Shown here: piece by piece, positions 1-8,829 of the stretch
Layout: the number at the start of each line of letters is the position of its first letter
Numbering within the stretch: position 1 is the stretch's first letter
Origin: an uncultured Bradyrhizobium sp.
GTDB lineage: Bacteria; Pseudomonadota; Alphaproteobacteria; Rhizobiales; Xanthobacteraceae
Assembly: GCF_947648125.1 (NCBI RefSeq)
Contig: NZ_CANSMR010000007.1
Location: forward strand, 1 to 64,000
Direction: 5' to 3'
Length of the DNA: 64,000 bases
The notes under the pieces: generated by a model
Databases searched by the model: none
What the model was told of the DNA's origin: nothing
What the model saw: only the letters and a program-made list of their open reading frames with translations
Made by a program: the position numbers and the translations under genes

Positions 1-58
1 AAAAAGTGTCGGCTATGTCCCCGAACACCCGTCGGTCATGTCCCCGGGCTGAACACTT

Positions 59-150
59 GACCGGGCGATCCAGTATTCCAGAGACGGTTGTGATTGAGTC
101 GAGAAGCCGCGGCGTACTGGATCGCCCGGTCGAGCCGGGCGATGACAGTT
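59..150. repeat. Inverted copies of dispersed palindromic repeat
   Basis: A left arm with GGGCGATCCAGTATTCCAG faces a right arm carrying TACTGGATCGCCCGGTCGAG followed by CCGGGCGATGACA. The same unit recurs at about 7301, 8756, 9109 and 9241. It lies 3' of the Lrp-type gene. The first 58 bases of the window contain two TGTCCCCG motifs and no gene I can support. Confidence 0.75.
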
Positions 151-179
151 GAGTGTGCCGCTACGCCTGAGGGTGCCAC

Positions 180-680
180 TTACGCCGCGGGCACCGGCAG
201 CGCCGTCACCGACTTGATCTTTTCCATCGCGAAGCGCGAGGTGACGTTCTTCAGCGGCACCGCCGAGATCAGCTTCTTGTAGAAGACGTCGTAGGCCTGC
301 ATGTCGGCGACCACGACGCGCAGCATGTAGTCGACATCGCCGGCCATCCGGTAGAACTCCATCACCTCGGGCATGGCGCTGACGGCGTCGGCGAATTTGC
401 GCAGCCAGGCTTCCGAATGGTCGGCGCTCTCGACCGAGACGAACACCGAAATCCCGAGCCCGATCTTGTTCTGATCGACCAGCGCGACGCGGCGCAAGAT
501 CACGCCGTCGGCCTCGAGCCGCTGGATGCGCTTCCAGCACGGCGTCGACGACAGCCCGACCCGGTCACCGATTTCGGCGACGGAAAGCGAGGCATCCTCC
601 TGCAACACGGTCAGGATCTTGCGATCGATGGCGTCGAGGCGGCGATTGTTGTCGTGAAGCTGAATGGCGACATCGGTCAT
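180..680 (-). CDS. Lrp/AsnC family transcriptional regulator
   Basis: Predicted DNA-binding regulator of the leucine-responsive/AsnC family, 166 residues from the ATG at 680; a TTG at 707 would add nine. The N-terminal helix-turn-helix begins at LDAIDRKIL and includes SVAEIGDRVGLSSTPCWKRI. The C-terminal half has the alternating strands and helices of the ligand-binding (RAM) domain, including the typical GDVDYMLRVV stretch. Family members form octamers or dimers and sense amino acids; the ligand here is unknown. A PfkB kinase gene follows upstream on the same strand. The family call is firm, the regulon is not. Confidence 0.93.
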   Translation of the reverse strand: MTDVAIQLHDNNRRLDAIDRKILTVLQEDASLSVAEIGDRVGLSSTPCWKRIQRLEADGVILRRVALVDQNKIGLGISVFVSVESADHSEAWLRKFADAVSAMPEVMEFYRMAGDVDYMLRVVVADMQAYDVFYKKLISAVPLKNVTSRFAMEKIKSVTALPVPAA

Positions 681-756
681 AGAAGAAAGTTCCACATGAA
701 GGTTCAAACTCCCTCATATAGAGAAAAATCTTCCAAATCAAGCGGGTCGTGGCCGG

Positions 757-1704
757 TCAGGCCGGCCGCGCGTCGGCGTGTTCGCCCAAAAACGCTTCAA
801 CTTCAGTACGTTGCGGTGCGGCATAAGCGCCCCCGAACCGGGTGCATTTCAGCGCTGCGGCGGCCGAGGCAAAGCGGAGCGCCTGCCGCAACTCCTGCTT
901 CTCGGTGATCGCCAGGGCAAACGCCCCGTGGAAGACGTCGCCCGCTCCGAGCGTGTCGACGGTATGGACCGGGAAGGCCGCCGTCTCCTCGAGCCCGCCC
1001 TTCTCATTGAGCCAGATCGTGCCCTGAGGGCCGCGCGTGCCGGCCAGGAAGGAGGGGGTGAGCTTGGCGAGCTTTTGCAGCGCCTGGCCGTCGTCGGTGA
1101 CATCGGCGGTCTGCTGCAGCGGCTCGCTGGAAAACACCAGATGGGACGAGGCCGTGAGCAGTCCTTCCCGCATCGACATCGCGCGGTCGACGTCGACCAC
1201 CACGGGAATGCCGCGCTTGACCGCCTCGGCGCACAGCTCGGTGCAGAACGGCGCGCAGCGGCTTTCGGTCAGGATCGCCGCGCAATCCTCCAGCAGCAGC
1301 TCGGTCGGCGGCAGCTTGACCTTCCAGAGCTCGGGATCGCGGAAGGTGACGATGGTCCGCTCGCCGGTGTCGTCGATCATGATCGCCGAGATCGGGGTGA
1401 CCAGGTCCGGCATGTGGATCAGATGGTTGGTCTCGATGCCCTCCTGGGCCATCTTGTCGAAGATGTAGCGGCTCGAGGTCTCCTGCGAATCGCCCATCGG
1501 CCCGCAGATCGAAGCGCGGCCGCCGAGCCGGACGATGCCGATGGCGGCGTTCAGCGCGTTGCCGCCGCAGATCTCGTCGAAATGGGTCGCATTCTCCTTG
1601 GAGCCGCGCGCCGGAACATTGACGCGGAAGGTCAGGTCGCGCACCGGCAGGCCGATGCAGAGGATGCGGGGCGGGACTTTCGGGGCGCCGTCTTGAAAGT
1701 TCAT
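757..1704 (-). CDS. PfkB family sugar kinase
   Basis: Predicted cytoplasmic ATP-dependent kinase of the ribokinase/PfkB family, 315 residues, close to the family norm. The N-terminal GG-containing sugar site (CGGNALNAA) and the C-terminal signature DTLGAGDVFHGAF, with the catalytic Asp and anion-hole Gly residues, are both present. The substrate is probably a furanose or a nucleoside-like sugar but cannot be told from sequence alone. The ATG at 1704 is followed by a charged stretch before the first strand (RILCIGLPVRDL). The gene lies between an Lrp regulator and nudC, with a palindromic repeat upstream. Confidence 0.92.
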   Translation of the reverse strand: MNFQDGAPKVPPRILCIGLPVRDLTFRVNVPARGSKENATHFDEICGGNALNAAIGIVRLGGRASICGPMGDSQETSSRYIFDKMAQEGIETNHLIHMPDLVTPISAIMIDDTGERTIVTFRDPELWKVKLPPTELLLEDCAAILTESRCAPFCTELCAEAVKRGIPVVVDVDRAMSMREGLLTASSHLVFSSEPLQQTADVTDDGQALQKLAKLTPSFLAGTRGPQGTIWLNEKGGLEETAAFPVHTVDTLGAGDVFHGAFALAITEKQELRQALRFASAAAALKCTRFGGAYAAPQRTEVEAFLGEHADARPA

Positions 1705-1779
1705 GCAGGGGTCCGTCGCAATGGTTCCGCTCGCGCGATGAGATCAGGCTGATCATCATCGCGCTTTAGCTCATTGTTT

Positions 1780-1829
1780 GAGCATGATCTTTTCGGAAAA
1801 CCGCTTCGCACTTTTCCGGATCATGCTCC
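1780..1829. repeat. REP-like hairpin, GAGCATGATC family, copy 1
   Basis: GAGCATGATC (1780-1789) pairs with GATCATGCTC (1819-1828). Inside it, CGGAAAA pairs with TTTTCCG, leaving a short loop. A near-identical copy lies at 5821-5870. This repeat type is common between genes of Bradyrhizobium relatives. Confidence 0.85.
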
Positions 1830-1882
1830 AACTGCCACAACCTGTGTGCAGATGTAATCGGCAGAACGATGTCCGGTTCCCG

Positions 1883-2833
1883 CTATTGGTCCAACGGATT
1901 TCGGTGGTGCACCCAGCGGCCGAGCAAATGATGGGCAATCGCGAACGGGTGCGGGCCGGCAAGGCCGTCGGGATGCTGGCGCTTGAGCATCAGCGTCGCC
2001 TCCGCATGGTCGAACCAGCGCGCATCCTCGAGCTCGGTGCGGTCGACCACGATGTCCTCGTTGGTCGCGCGCGCGGTGCAGCCGATCATCAGCGACGACG
2101 GATAGGGCCAGGGCTGCGTCATGTAATAATTGACGTCGGTGCAGCGGATGCCGGACTCCTCGAAAATCTCGCGCCTGACCGCATCCTCGATGGTCTCGGC
2201 GGCCTCGACGAATCCGGCGAGGCAGGAATACATCCCGGGCATGAACTGCTTCTGCCGGCCGAGCAGCACCTTGTCGCCCGAGGTGACCAGCATGATCACG
2301 ACCGGATCGGTGCGCGGAAAGTGCTCGGCCTTGCAGCTCGGGCATTCGCGCTTCCAGCCGCCGTCCTTCATAGCCGTGCGGGTGCCGCAGTTCGCGCAGA
2401 AGCCGTGGCGCTGATGCCAGGTCACCATCGATTTCGCCATCGCGATGGCCGAGAGCTGCTCCGGCGGCACCACGCCCTGCATCGCCATGCCGCGCAATTC
2501 GGTGATCGCAACATCAGGACGCCCGACCAGCTTCTCGGCCGCCTGCGGCGCGATCCCCATGCCGAAGATCGGCGCCGCATCGCGGAGCCCTAAGAAGATC
2601 GTGCCGGGATTGGCGCCAAAGCCGCGGGCCTCCTCCAGCGAGAGCAAGGCGCGGGCCCCGCCTTCCTCCTGCTTCACGACCAGCGAGTCGCGATAGATCA
2701 CGTAGGCTCTAGCCTCGCGGTGGCCTTCCAGCGCGAACAGCTTCTCGTCATTGCTGCGCAGGTGCGCGGCGCGGTCCAGCACATGGGTGACGAAGGCCGG
2801 CTGGCCGAGCGGAAATGAATCGGATGCAGACAT
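1883..2833 (-). CDS. nudC: NADH pyrophosphatase / NAD-capped RNA hydrolase NudC
   Basis: Nudix hydrolase that cleaves NADH to NMNH and AMP and, in characterised homologues, removes NAD caps from RNA. The 316-residue protein has the three NudC parts in order: an N-terminal domain, a four-cysteine zinc ribbon (C146, C149, C164, C167), and a Nudix domain. The Nudix box at about 207-229 matches the GX5EX7REUXEEXGU pattern. The downstream TQPWPYPSS matches the SQPWPFPxS motif that marks NADH specificity. It sits 6 bases downstream of the end of the HIT-family gene on the same strand, so the two are probably co-transcribed. Confidence 0.95.
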   Translation of the reverse strand: MSASDSFPLGQPAFVTHVLDRAAHLRSNDEKLFALEGHREARAYVIYRDSLVVKQEEGGARALLSLEEARGFGANPGTIFLGLRDAAPIFGMGIAPQAAEKLVGRPDVAITELRGMAMQGVVPPEQLSAIAMAKSMVTWHQRHGFCANCGTRTAMKDGGWKRECPSCKAEHFPRTDPVVIMLVTSGDKVLLGRQKQFMPGMYSCLAGFVEAAETIEDAVRREIFEESGIRCTDVNYYMTQPWPYPSSLMIGCTARATNEDIVVDRTELEDARWFDHAEATLMLKRQHPDGLAGPHPFAIAHHLLGRWVHHRNPLDQ

Positions 2834-2839
2834 TGAATT

Positions 2840-3259
2840 TCAACCCAACCAGATCTTGCGGCGAAGCGCGCTGATGAAATTTTGCACTTCCTCGGCGTCA
2901 TGCGCCAGCGGCGGCATTACGCCCCAAACGGGACGCGGCCATGCAGCGTCGCTGGTGCGGCGCGCGATGACATGGACGTGAAGCTGCGGGACGAGGTTGC
3001 CGAGGGCTGCGACATTCAGCTTGTCGCACTTGGTGACCTCTTTCAGGGCCCGCGACACGCGGGTGATCTCGGTCATCAGCTGCGCCTGCTCGACCTCGTC
3101 GAGGTCGATGATCTCGACCGCGCCGTCGCGCCGCGGCACCAGCAGCAGCCAGGGATAATGCGCATCCTTGATGACGAGCACCTTGCACAGCGGCAAGTCG
3201 CCGATGTCGATGGTGTCTTTCTTGAGCTGCGAATGCAGCGACCAATTGGAGGCGGGCAT
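2840..3259 (-). CDS. HIT family protein
   Basis: Predicted histidine-triad nucleotide-binding hydrolase or transferase, about 139 residues from the ATG at 3259. An upstream in-frame start at 3304 would run toward the SRP RNA region and is less likely. The signature HVHVIARRTSD fits the HxHxHxx active-site motif with the last histidine replaced by arginine, a variation also seen in other bacterial HIT proteins. Substrates are usually nucleoside phosphoramidates or dinucleotides. It lies directly upstream of nudC. Confidence 0.88.
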   Translation of the reverse strand: MPASNWSLHSQLKKDTIDIGDLPLCKVLVIKDAHYPWLLLVPRRDGAVEIIDLDEVEQAQLMTEITRVSRALKEVTKCDKLNVAALGNLVPQLHVHVIARRTSDAAWPRPVWGVMPPLAHDAEEVQNFISALRRKIWLG

Positions 3260-3368
3260 GAGGGGCAAGTAATGCCTTTCCGTGTTCCCAGACAAGCCCC
3301 ACAAAGCCAGCCTTACAAAGCCGGGTCAGGCCGCTTGCTTTCCGGCGGTTTTGGCCCCAAATAGGGAC

Positions 3369-3466
3369 CGGGAGATTGGCGGTGGACGAGCCACTCGCCA
3401 ACCGGGTCAGGTCCGGAAGGAAGCAGCCCTAACGAGGTCCGGATCGGGTCGCTCGTCAGTCTCCTA
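3369..3466 (+). ncRNA. ffs: Signal recognition particle RNA (small bacterial type)
   Basis: The conserved SRP RNA core is read at 3404-3430 (GGGTCAGGTCCGGAAGGAAG then CAGCCC), which is the asymmetric-loop and GGAA-tetraloop region bound by Ffh. The ends GGAGATTGGCG and CGTCAGTCTCC pair to close a single hairpin of about 97 nt, as in 4.5S-type RNAs. A short T-run (TTTTT, 3471-3475) follows and may help termination. It is located immediately upstream of dnaX. Exact ends are estimates from pairing. Confidence 0.93.
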
Positions 3467-3579
3467 CCTGTTTTTCCGAGCGAATCGCGCTGGAATGGCG
3501 GTCTCCGCGCCCGGCGCTCGATTTTGGCTCCTATCCGCACGCCGGCCGAAGAGACAATTCCCAAGTTGCGGATCGATGC

Positions 3580-5433
3580 ATGAATGACGCTGGCGACCCC
3601 TCCCAACCGTCCGACGGCGCAGGCAAAGCAAGCCTTGACGGCGGCTTTGATTTGGGTGGCGCGCCGGATACGGCCAAGCCGTACCGCGTTCTCGCCCGCA
3701 AATACCGCCCCTCCAGCTTCGAGGATCTGATCGGCCAGGAGGCCATGGTCCGCACCGTCTCGAACGCGTTCGAGACCGGGCGGATTCCGCAGGCCTGGAT
3801 CCTCACCGGCGTCCGCGGGGTCGGCAAGACCACCACCGCCCGCATCCTCGCCCGCGCGTTGAATTACGCGAAGCCGGACGGCTCGGTGAAGGGGCCGACC
3901 ATCCACATGCCCGACCTCGGCGTGCACTGCCAGGCGATCATGGAAAGCCGGCACATGGACGTGCTGGAGATGGACGCTGCCTCCCACACCGGCGTCGACG
4001 ATGTCCGCCAGATCAATGACAGCGTGCGCTATGCGCCGGCCAGCGCGCGCTACAAGGTCTACATCATCGACGAAGTCCACATGCTGTCGACGGCGGCCTT
4101 CAACGCCTTCCTGAAGACGCTGGAGGAGCCGCCGGAGCACGCCAAGTTCGTGTTCGCCACCACCGAAATCCGCAAGGTTCCGATCACGGTGCTGTCGCGC
4201 TGCCAGCGCTTCGACCTGCGCCGCGTCGAGGCCGACGTGCTGATGAAGCATCTCGGCAACATCGCGACCAAGGAAGGCGTCGAGGTCGAGCCCGAGGCGC
4301 TCGGCATCATCGCGCGCGCGGCCGAGGGTTCGGTGCGCGATTCGCTGTCGCTGTTCGACCAGGCGATCGCACATGCCGCAGGCCTCGTGAAGGCCGATGC
4401 GGTCAGGCAGATGCTCGGCCTCGCCGACCGCACCCGCGTGATCGATCTGTTCGATTCGCTGGCGCGCGGCGATCTCGCCAGCGCCTTCGCCGAGTTCCGC
4501 GCGCAGTATGATGTCGGCGCCGATCCGGTGGTGGTGCTGTCCGACCTTGCCGAGTTCGTCAATTTCGTCACCCGCGTGAAGTTCGTGCCGGGAACGGCCG
4601 ACAATGTCGCATTCGGCGAGACCGAGCGGGTGCGCGCGCGTGAATTCGCCGCAAAGCTGTCGACGCGGGTGCTGTCGCGGATGTGGCAGATGCTGCTCAA
4701 GGGTATCGCCGAGGTGCAGACCGCGACGCGTCCGGCGGCTGCCGCCGAGATGGTGCTGGTGCGGATCGCCTATGTCGCCGACCTGCCGACGCCGGATGAA
4801 GCGATCCGGATGATCGAGCAGAATGGCGGCGGCGCGGCCCTCGCGACGGCAGGCTCCGCCGCGTCGTCACCGCCGCGCGGCGCGCCGGCCTCGGCGATGT
4901 CTGCAATGCCGTCGGCGCCGGTGCGTGCGCCGCAGGCCTCGCCGCGCGCCGATCTCGCCACGCGCCCGCAGATGGCAGCCCCAGTCGCCGATGCCGCGCC
5001 GGCGCTGCGGATATCAAGCTTTCCGCAACTGATCGCGCTCGCCGGCGAGAAGCGCGATATCATGACCAAGAGCGCGCTGGAGGCCGATGTGCGGCTGGTG
5101 CGCATCGAGGACGGCCAGCTCGAGATCGCACTCGAGCCGAAGGCGCAGCGCGCGCTCGTCACCGATCTGTCGCGCAAGCTCGAACTGTGGACCGGGCGGC
5201 GCTGGACCGTGATCATCTCCAACGCGGCCGGCCAGCCGACGGTGCGTTCGCAGAACGAATTGGCGCGCAGCGAGCATCAGCGTGCTGCCGAGGCCGATCC
5301 GCGCGTGCAGGAGGTGCTGGCGCGCTTTCCCGGCACCAAGGTGGTCGAGGTCCGCCGCCTTGCCGCCGAGGTTCCGGTGGCGGATGCCACCGGCGAAGAC
5401 CCGATTGAAACTTCCGACAGTGACGACGATTGA
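3580..5433 (+). CDS. dnaX: DNA polymerase III subunit gamma/tau
   Basis: Clamp-loader ATPase of the replicative polymerase, 617 residues. The AAA+ core has Walker A GVRGVGKTTTA, a DEVHML Walker B and sensor region FATTEIRKVP with the arginine finger near SRC. An Ala/Pro-rich linker then leads to a tau-like C-terminal domain. In the zinc-module region only one of the usual four cysteines (in HCQAI) is visible. The gene follows the SRP RNA and precedes ybaB and recR, a common gene order. Upstream sequence to 3580 has no better start. Confidence 0.97.
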   Translation: MNDAGDPSQPSDGAGKASLDGGFDLGGAPDTAKPYRVLARKYRPSSFEDLIGQEAMVRTVSNAFETGRIPQAWILTGVRGVGKTTTARILARALNYAKPDGSVKGPTIHMPDLGVHCQAIMESRHMDVLEMDAASHTGVDDVRQINDSVRYAPASARYKVYIIDEVHMLSTAAFNAFLKTLEEPPEHAKFVFATTEIRKVPITVLSRCQRFDLRRVEADVLMKHLGNIATKEGVEVEPEALGIIARAAEGSVRDSLSLFDQAIAHAAGLVKADAVRQMLGLADRTRVIDLFDSLARGDLASAFAEFRAQYDVGADPVVVLSDLAEFVNFVTRVKFVPGTADNVAFGETERVRAREFAAKLSTRVLSRMWQMLLKGIAEVQTATRPAAAAEMVLVRIAYVADLPTPDEAIRMIEQNGGGAALATAGSAASSPPRGAPASAMSAMPSAPVRAPQASPRADLATRPQMAAPVADAAPALRISSFPQLIALAGEKRDIMTKSALEADVRLVRIEDGQLEIALEPKAQRALVTDLSRKLELWTGRRWTVIISNAAGQPTVRSQNELARSEHQRAAEADPRVQEVLARFPGTKVVEVRRLAAEVPVADATGEDPIETSDSDDD

Positions 5434-5454
5434 TCTGGCGATAGGAACGCACGC

Positions 5455-5775
5455 ATGGCTGATTTTCTCGGCATGATGAAACAGGCAGCGCAGCTGCAAT
5501 CCAAGATGCAGGCGATGCAGGAAGAGCTCGGCAATGTCGAGGTCGAGGGCATTTCCGGCGGCGGCCTGGTTGCCGTGCGCATGACCGCGAAGATGGAAGT
5601 GAAGGGCATCAAGATCGATCCGTCGCTGATGAAGCCGGAGGAGCGCGAGGTGCTCGAGGATCTGCTCGTCACCGCACTTGGCGACGCGCGCCGCAAGGCC
5701 GAGACGGCGATGCAGGAGAAGATGATGGCTCTCACCGGCGGGCTCGGCCTGCCGCCGGGATTTGGTCCGACTTAA
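5455..5775 (+). CDS. YbaB/EbfC nucleoid-associated protein
   Basis: Small DNA-binding protein of the YbaB/EbfC family, 106 residues. The family signature is clear: an N-terminal helix beginning [16 protein letters not shown], the [10 protein letters not shown] turn, and a C-terminal helix with [11 protein letters not shown] and the ending [12 protein letters not shown]. Members form dimers that bind DNA non-specifically and are usually co-transcribed with dnaX and recR, as here: it begins 21 bases after dnaX. A hairpin repeat separates it from recR. Confidence 0.95.
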   Translation: MADFLGMMKQAAQLQSKMQAMQEELGNVEVEGISGGGLVAVRMTAKMEVKGIKIDPSLMKPEEREVLEDLLVTALGDARRKAETAMQEKMMALTGGLGLPPGFGPT

Positions 5776-5820
5776 AGCGCGGCGAGATCAAGATGAAGCA
5801 TCGTGCCTTGGCTCTTTGTT

Positions 5821-5870
5821 GGAGCATGATCTTTTCGGAAAACCGCTCCACACTTTTCCGGATCATGCTC
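5821..5870. repeat. REP-like hairpin, GAGCATGATC family, copy 2
   Basis: Arms GAGCATGATC (5822-5831) and GATCATGCTC (5861-5870), with the same internal CGGAAAA/TTTTCCG pairing as the copy at 1780. The right arm ends two bases before the recR ATG, so it occupies the place where a ribosome binding site would lie. Confidence 0.88.
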
Positions 5871-5872
5871 TA

Positions 5873-6478
5873 ATGGCTGCAAGCGTTGCCGGCCCCGAGA
5901 TTGAACGCCTGATCCAGCTGCTGGCGCGGCTGCCCGGGCTCGGGCCGCGTTCGGCGCGGCGCGCGGCGCTGCATCTGATCAAGAAGCGCGAAGCCCTGAT
6001 GACGCCGCTCACCGCTGCGCTGCAGGTCGCGATCGACAAGATCCAGGTCTGCAAGACCTGCGGAAACATCGATACACAAAACCCCTGCACGGTGTGCACC
6101 GATCCGCGCCGCGATCCCTCGATCATCGTCGTGGTGGCCGATGTCGCCGATCTCTGGGCGCTGGAACGCGCCAATGCGACCAATGGCCGCTATCACGTGC
6201 TCGGCGCAACGCTGTCGCCGCTCGACGGCGTCGGCCCGCAGGATCTCACCATCGATCAGCTGGTGGCGCGCGCGCATGCGGCGGAGGTCAGCGAGATCAT
6301 TATAGCCTTGAATGCGACCGTCGATGGGCAGACCACCGCGCATTACATCACCGACCTCTTGTCGGAGGCCAATGTGCGAGTGACGCGGCTGGCGCATGGC
6401 GTGCCGGTCGGCGGAGAGCTTGATTACCTCGATGAAGGTACGCTATCGGCTGCCATGCGACAGCGGACGCTGTTCTAG
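5873..6478 (+). CDS. recR: Recombination mediator RecR
   Basis: RecR works with RecO and RecF to load RecA at gaps. The protein is 201 residues from the ATG at 5873, the usual length. It has the helix-hairpin-helix [19 protein letters not shown], a C4-type zinc finger ([16 protein letters not shown]) and the Toprim domain with VVVADVADL and the Walker-like [17 protein letters not shown] end. The reading frame stays open upstream to 5762 only because the inserted hairpin happens to be in frame; homologues begin near [12 protein letters not shown], supporting 5873. No clear Shine-Dalgarno is seen. Confidence 0.95.
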   Translation: MAASVAGPEIERLIQLLARLPGLGPRSARRAALHLIKKREALMTPLTAALQVAIDKIQVCKTCGNIDTQNPCTVCTDPRRDPSIIVVVADVADLWALERANATNGRYHVLGATLSPLDGVGPQDLTIDQLVARAHAAEVSEIIIALNATVDGQTTAHYITDLLSEANVRVTRLAHGVPVGGELDYLDEGTLSAAMRQRTLF

Positions 6479-6625
6479 CAAGCGATCCAGCAACGGGACG
6501 CAGCGGAGTTCGCCAGGCGATCCGTCACAGGTCGAAAAGATCGCACTGAAACAAAATGATAGGGTGGATGACGATTCGGGGACGGTCATTCACGCTCTGA
6601 CGAATCAAATACGGAACCACTGCAA

Positions 6626-7054
6626 ATGACGACACACCGATTCGGCGTATGCTTGGGCTTTGCGCTTCTGGCGGTGACGTTCGCCGCGTCCGGCGCGATC
6701 GCGCAGCAAAGTGATGCGCCGCAGAAGCCCGGCAAGATGATTCGGGCCGGCGACGTGCTGTCGGGGGAACTCGGCGTCATGAAGGTGCGCGACACCAAGA
6801 ACCGCGGCAAGCGCGTCGCGACCTACCAGATCACCAGCGAGCCGCGCCGCCTGCCGCCGCCGAACGGTCTCTGCAACCTCGAAACCGGGCCGGAAACTTT
6901 TCAGCTGATTCCGACCAACGACGCCCAGGCCGCGCAGCTCAAGAGCCTTTCCGGCAAGGCCATCTCGGTGAAGGTCGACGAGATCGCCTGCGCGCAGGAC
7001 GCCGGCGAGATGAGCGAAGCCATCGTCACCAAGTGGAGCGTGGTCGCGAAGTAA
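6626..7054 (+). CDS. Secreted protein of unknown function
   Basis: 142 residues with a clear signal peptide (basic start, hydrophobic core, cleavage after SGAIAQ). The mature part contains two cysteines (in GLCNLE and EIACAQ), which could form a disulfide, and ends in a beta-like stretch. I do not recognise a named domain. It stands alone between recR and a repeat-rich gap, so its context gives no function. Confidence 0.75.
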   Translation: MTTHRFGVCLGFALLAVTFAASGAIAQQSDAPQKPGKMIRAGDVLSGELGVMKVRDTKNRGKRVATYQITSEPRRLPPPNGLCNLETGPETFQLIPTNDAQAAQLKSLSGKAISVKVDEIACAQDAGEMSEAIVTKWSVVAK

Positions 7055-7133
7055 GCGCCTCAATTTCGGTGTCATCGCCCGGCTGCGCGGGTAATGACAC
7101 CGCGCTGTTTCTTGAGTTGCGACCCATCCTCAT

Positions 7134-7256
7134 CGTCGTCCTGGCGAAGGCCAGGACCCATAACCACCGGCCTTGCTTGTCGGATGGATCGTGGCCCCGA
7201 CATCGCGCAACAATTCGCATTTGGGGTAATGGGTCCTGGCCTTCGCCAGGACGACG
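7134..7256. repeat. 28-base perfect inverted repeat
   Basis: CGTCGTCCTGGCGAAGGCC continuing to ACCCAT (7134-7161) is repeated in reverse complement at 7229-7256, separated by 67 bases. It belongs to the broad CCTGGCGAAGGCCAGG palindromic family of alphaproteobacterial gaps. It lies 3' of the secreted-protein gene. Confidence 0.8.
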
Positions 7257-7300
7257 CGCGGAGAGAGTGGTGCCGCGGCTTCTCCGTCAAACAACGAACG

Positions 7301-7345
7301 CCTCTGGAATACTGGATCACCCGGTCGAGCCGGGTGATGACAGGG
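7301..7345. repeat. Dispersed palindromic repeat copy
   Basis: Same unit as at 59-150: CTGGAATACTGGATCACCCG followed by GTCGAGCCGGGTGATGACAG. It ends three bases before the stop codon of the AmpG-like gene, so it may double as its transcript end. Confidence 0.75.
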
Positions 7346-7347
7346 GG

Positions 7348-8718
7348 CTAAACCCTCACCGGCCCCAGCTCATCGAAATGCCCGCGCCGTTGCAGCCAGG
7401 CGAGCAGGATCAGGCTGGGGATCGCGACCAGCACGCAGATCACGAAGAACATTTGCCAGCCGACGGCCTTGGCGACATAGCCCGCACCCGATGACAGATA
7501 GGTGCGGCCGACCGCCGCGAGCGCCGTGAGCAGCGCATACTGGGTCGCGGTGTGCAGCGGATTGCGGCATAGCGCCGACAGATAGGCGACGAAGATCACG
7601 GTGCCGATCGCGCTGGTGAAATTCTCCGCCGTGATCGCAAGCGCGAGCGCCCATTGATCGACGCCGACATGCGCGAGCCAGGAGAACGAGAGGTTGGCGA
7701 CCGCCTGCAGCACGCCGCCGATCCACAGGCTGGTCGCGAGCGAATAGCGCCGCGCCACGAAGCCGCCGGCAAATCCGCCGATCAGGGTTGCGGCGAGGCC
7801 GACCCCCTTCACGATCGCGGCGTAATCGACCTTGGAAAAGCCGATGTCGATCACGAACGGCGCGGTCATGGTGCCCGAGAATGCGTCGGTGAACTTGAAC
7901 AGCACCACAAAGGCGAGCGCCGCCAATGCGTCCTTGCGGCTGAGGAACTCGGAGAACGCGCCGAGCGCCGCGTGCAGGACGCGTTCCGCTGCGGTCTGCG
8001 CATGCGTGGCGGCCTCTGCGCCTTTCGATTGGACAGGCTCGGTCGCAGCAAGCGCGGTGACGATACCGATCACGACCAGCGCGGCCATCACCACATAGCC
8101 CCACATCCACGCCGATGGGCGCGCCAGGCCGGCGGACTCGAAGCCGCTGACGATGAACAGCGCGCCCGCGGTCGAGACCAGCATGCCGACGCGATAGGCC
8201 GCCACATAGGACGCCATGCCGGCGGCCTGCTCGCTCTCGGGCAGGCTTTCGACACGGAAGGCGTCGACCACGATGTCCTGCGTCGACGAGGCGGTTGCGA
8301 CCAGCAGCGCGGCAAAGGCCGCGAACCACGGCGATCGCGCCGGATCGGCCAGCGCCAGCACCAGGATCGTCGCGATCAGCAACAGCTGCGAGAGCAGCAG
8401 CCAGCCGCGGCGGCGACCGAAGATCTGCGTGAACAGCGGCACGTGCAGCGCATCGACCAGCGGCGCCCAGAGGAACTTCAGCGTGTAGGGCGTGCCGATC
8501 AGTGCGAGCAGCCCGATGGTGCCGAGATCGACCCCAGCCTCCTTCATCCACACCTGCAGCGTCGAGCCCGACAGCGCCAGCGGCAAGCCGGACGAGAAGC
8601 CGAGCAGCAACACGATCAGCACCCGCGGCTGCAAGTACACCGCGAAGCTGTCGCGCCAGGAGGTGGCTGGAGGGACGGTCGTTTCCGGCTTTGTCGCGGT
8701 CGCTTCGGGCGCGGTCAT
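7348..8718 (-). CDS. AmpG-like MFS permease
   Basis: Inner-membrane transporter of the major facilitator superfamily, 456 residues with about 12 to 14 hydrophobic helices. The N-terminal region GFSSGLPLALSGSTLQVWMKEAGVD and the later SSTQDIVVDAFRVE match the AmpG/PAT family. Those proteins import anhydro-muropeptides for cell-wall recycling and beta-lactamase induction. Assignment to muropeptide transport is by family similarity only. The ATG at 8718 lies just upstream of a repeat that also bounds the GIY-YIG gene. Confidence 0.85.
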   Translation of the reverse strand: MTAPEATATKPETTVPPATSWRDSFAVYLQPRVLIVLLLGFSSGLPLALSGSTLQVWMKEAGVDLGTIGLLALIGTPYTLKFLWAPLVDALHVPLFTQIFGRRRGWLLLSQLLLIATILVLALADPARSPWFAAFAALLVATASSTQDIVVDAFRVESLPESEQAAGMASYVAAYRVGMLVSTAGALFIVSGFESAGLARPSAWMWGYVVMAALVVIGIVTALAATEPVQSKGAEAATHAQTAAERVLHAALGAFSEFLSRKDALAALAFVVLFKFTDAFSGTMTAPFVIDIGFSKVDYAAIVKGVGLAATLIGGFAGGFVARRYSLATSLWIGGVLQAVANLSFSWLAHVGVDQWALALAITAENFTSAIGTVIFVAYLSALCRNPLHTATQYALLTALAAVGRTYLSSGAGYVAKAVGWQMFFVICVLVAIPSLILLAWLQRRGHFDELGPVRV

Positions 8719-8829
8719 AGGGCAGTTGGTAGCAGATTCGGCCGCAAAAAGACTATCATCGCCCGGCCCGACCGGGCGATCCAGTATCCCAGAGGCCTAT
8801 CCGCCACCTGCGGCAATCTCCGGGTAAAG
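8711..8829. repeat. Direct repeat copy 1 flanking the GIY-YIG gene
   Basis: About 119 bases starting GCGGTCATAGG, including the ampG start codon, the palindromic unit and the last codons of the GIY-YIG gene. A diverged second copy lies at 9196-9315. The order and most bases match, showing that a segment of about 485 bases was duplicated or inserted here. Confidence 0.85.
8756..8796. repeat. Inverted repeat, left end of GIY-YIG cassette
   Basis: TCATCGCCCGGCCCGACCGG then GCGATCCAGTATCCCAGAGGC. It is the reverse complement, with a few mismatches, of 9109-9151 and stops exactly at the TAG stop codon of the GIY-YIG gene. Confidence 0.85.

Noticed and set aside
1-58. Insertion sequence end
   Set aside because: Two TGTCCCCG motifs are suggestive of an IS end, but there is no transposase frame and the window edge cuts the region.
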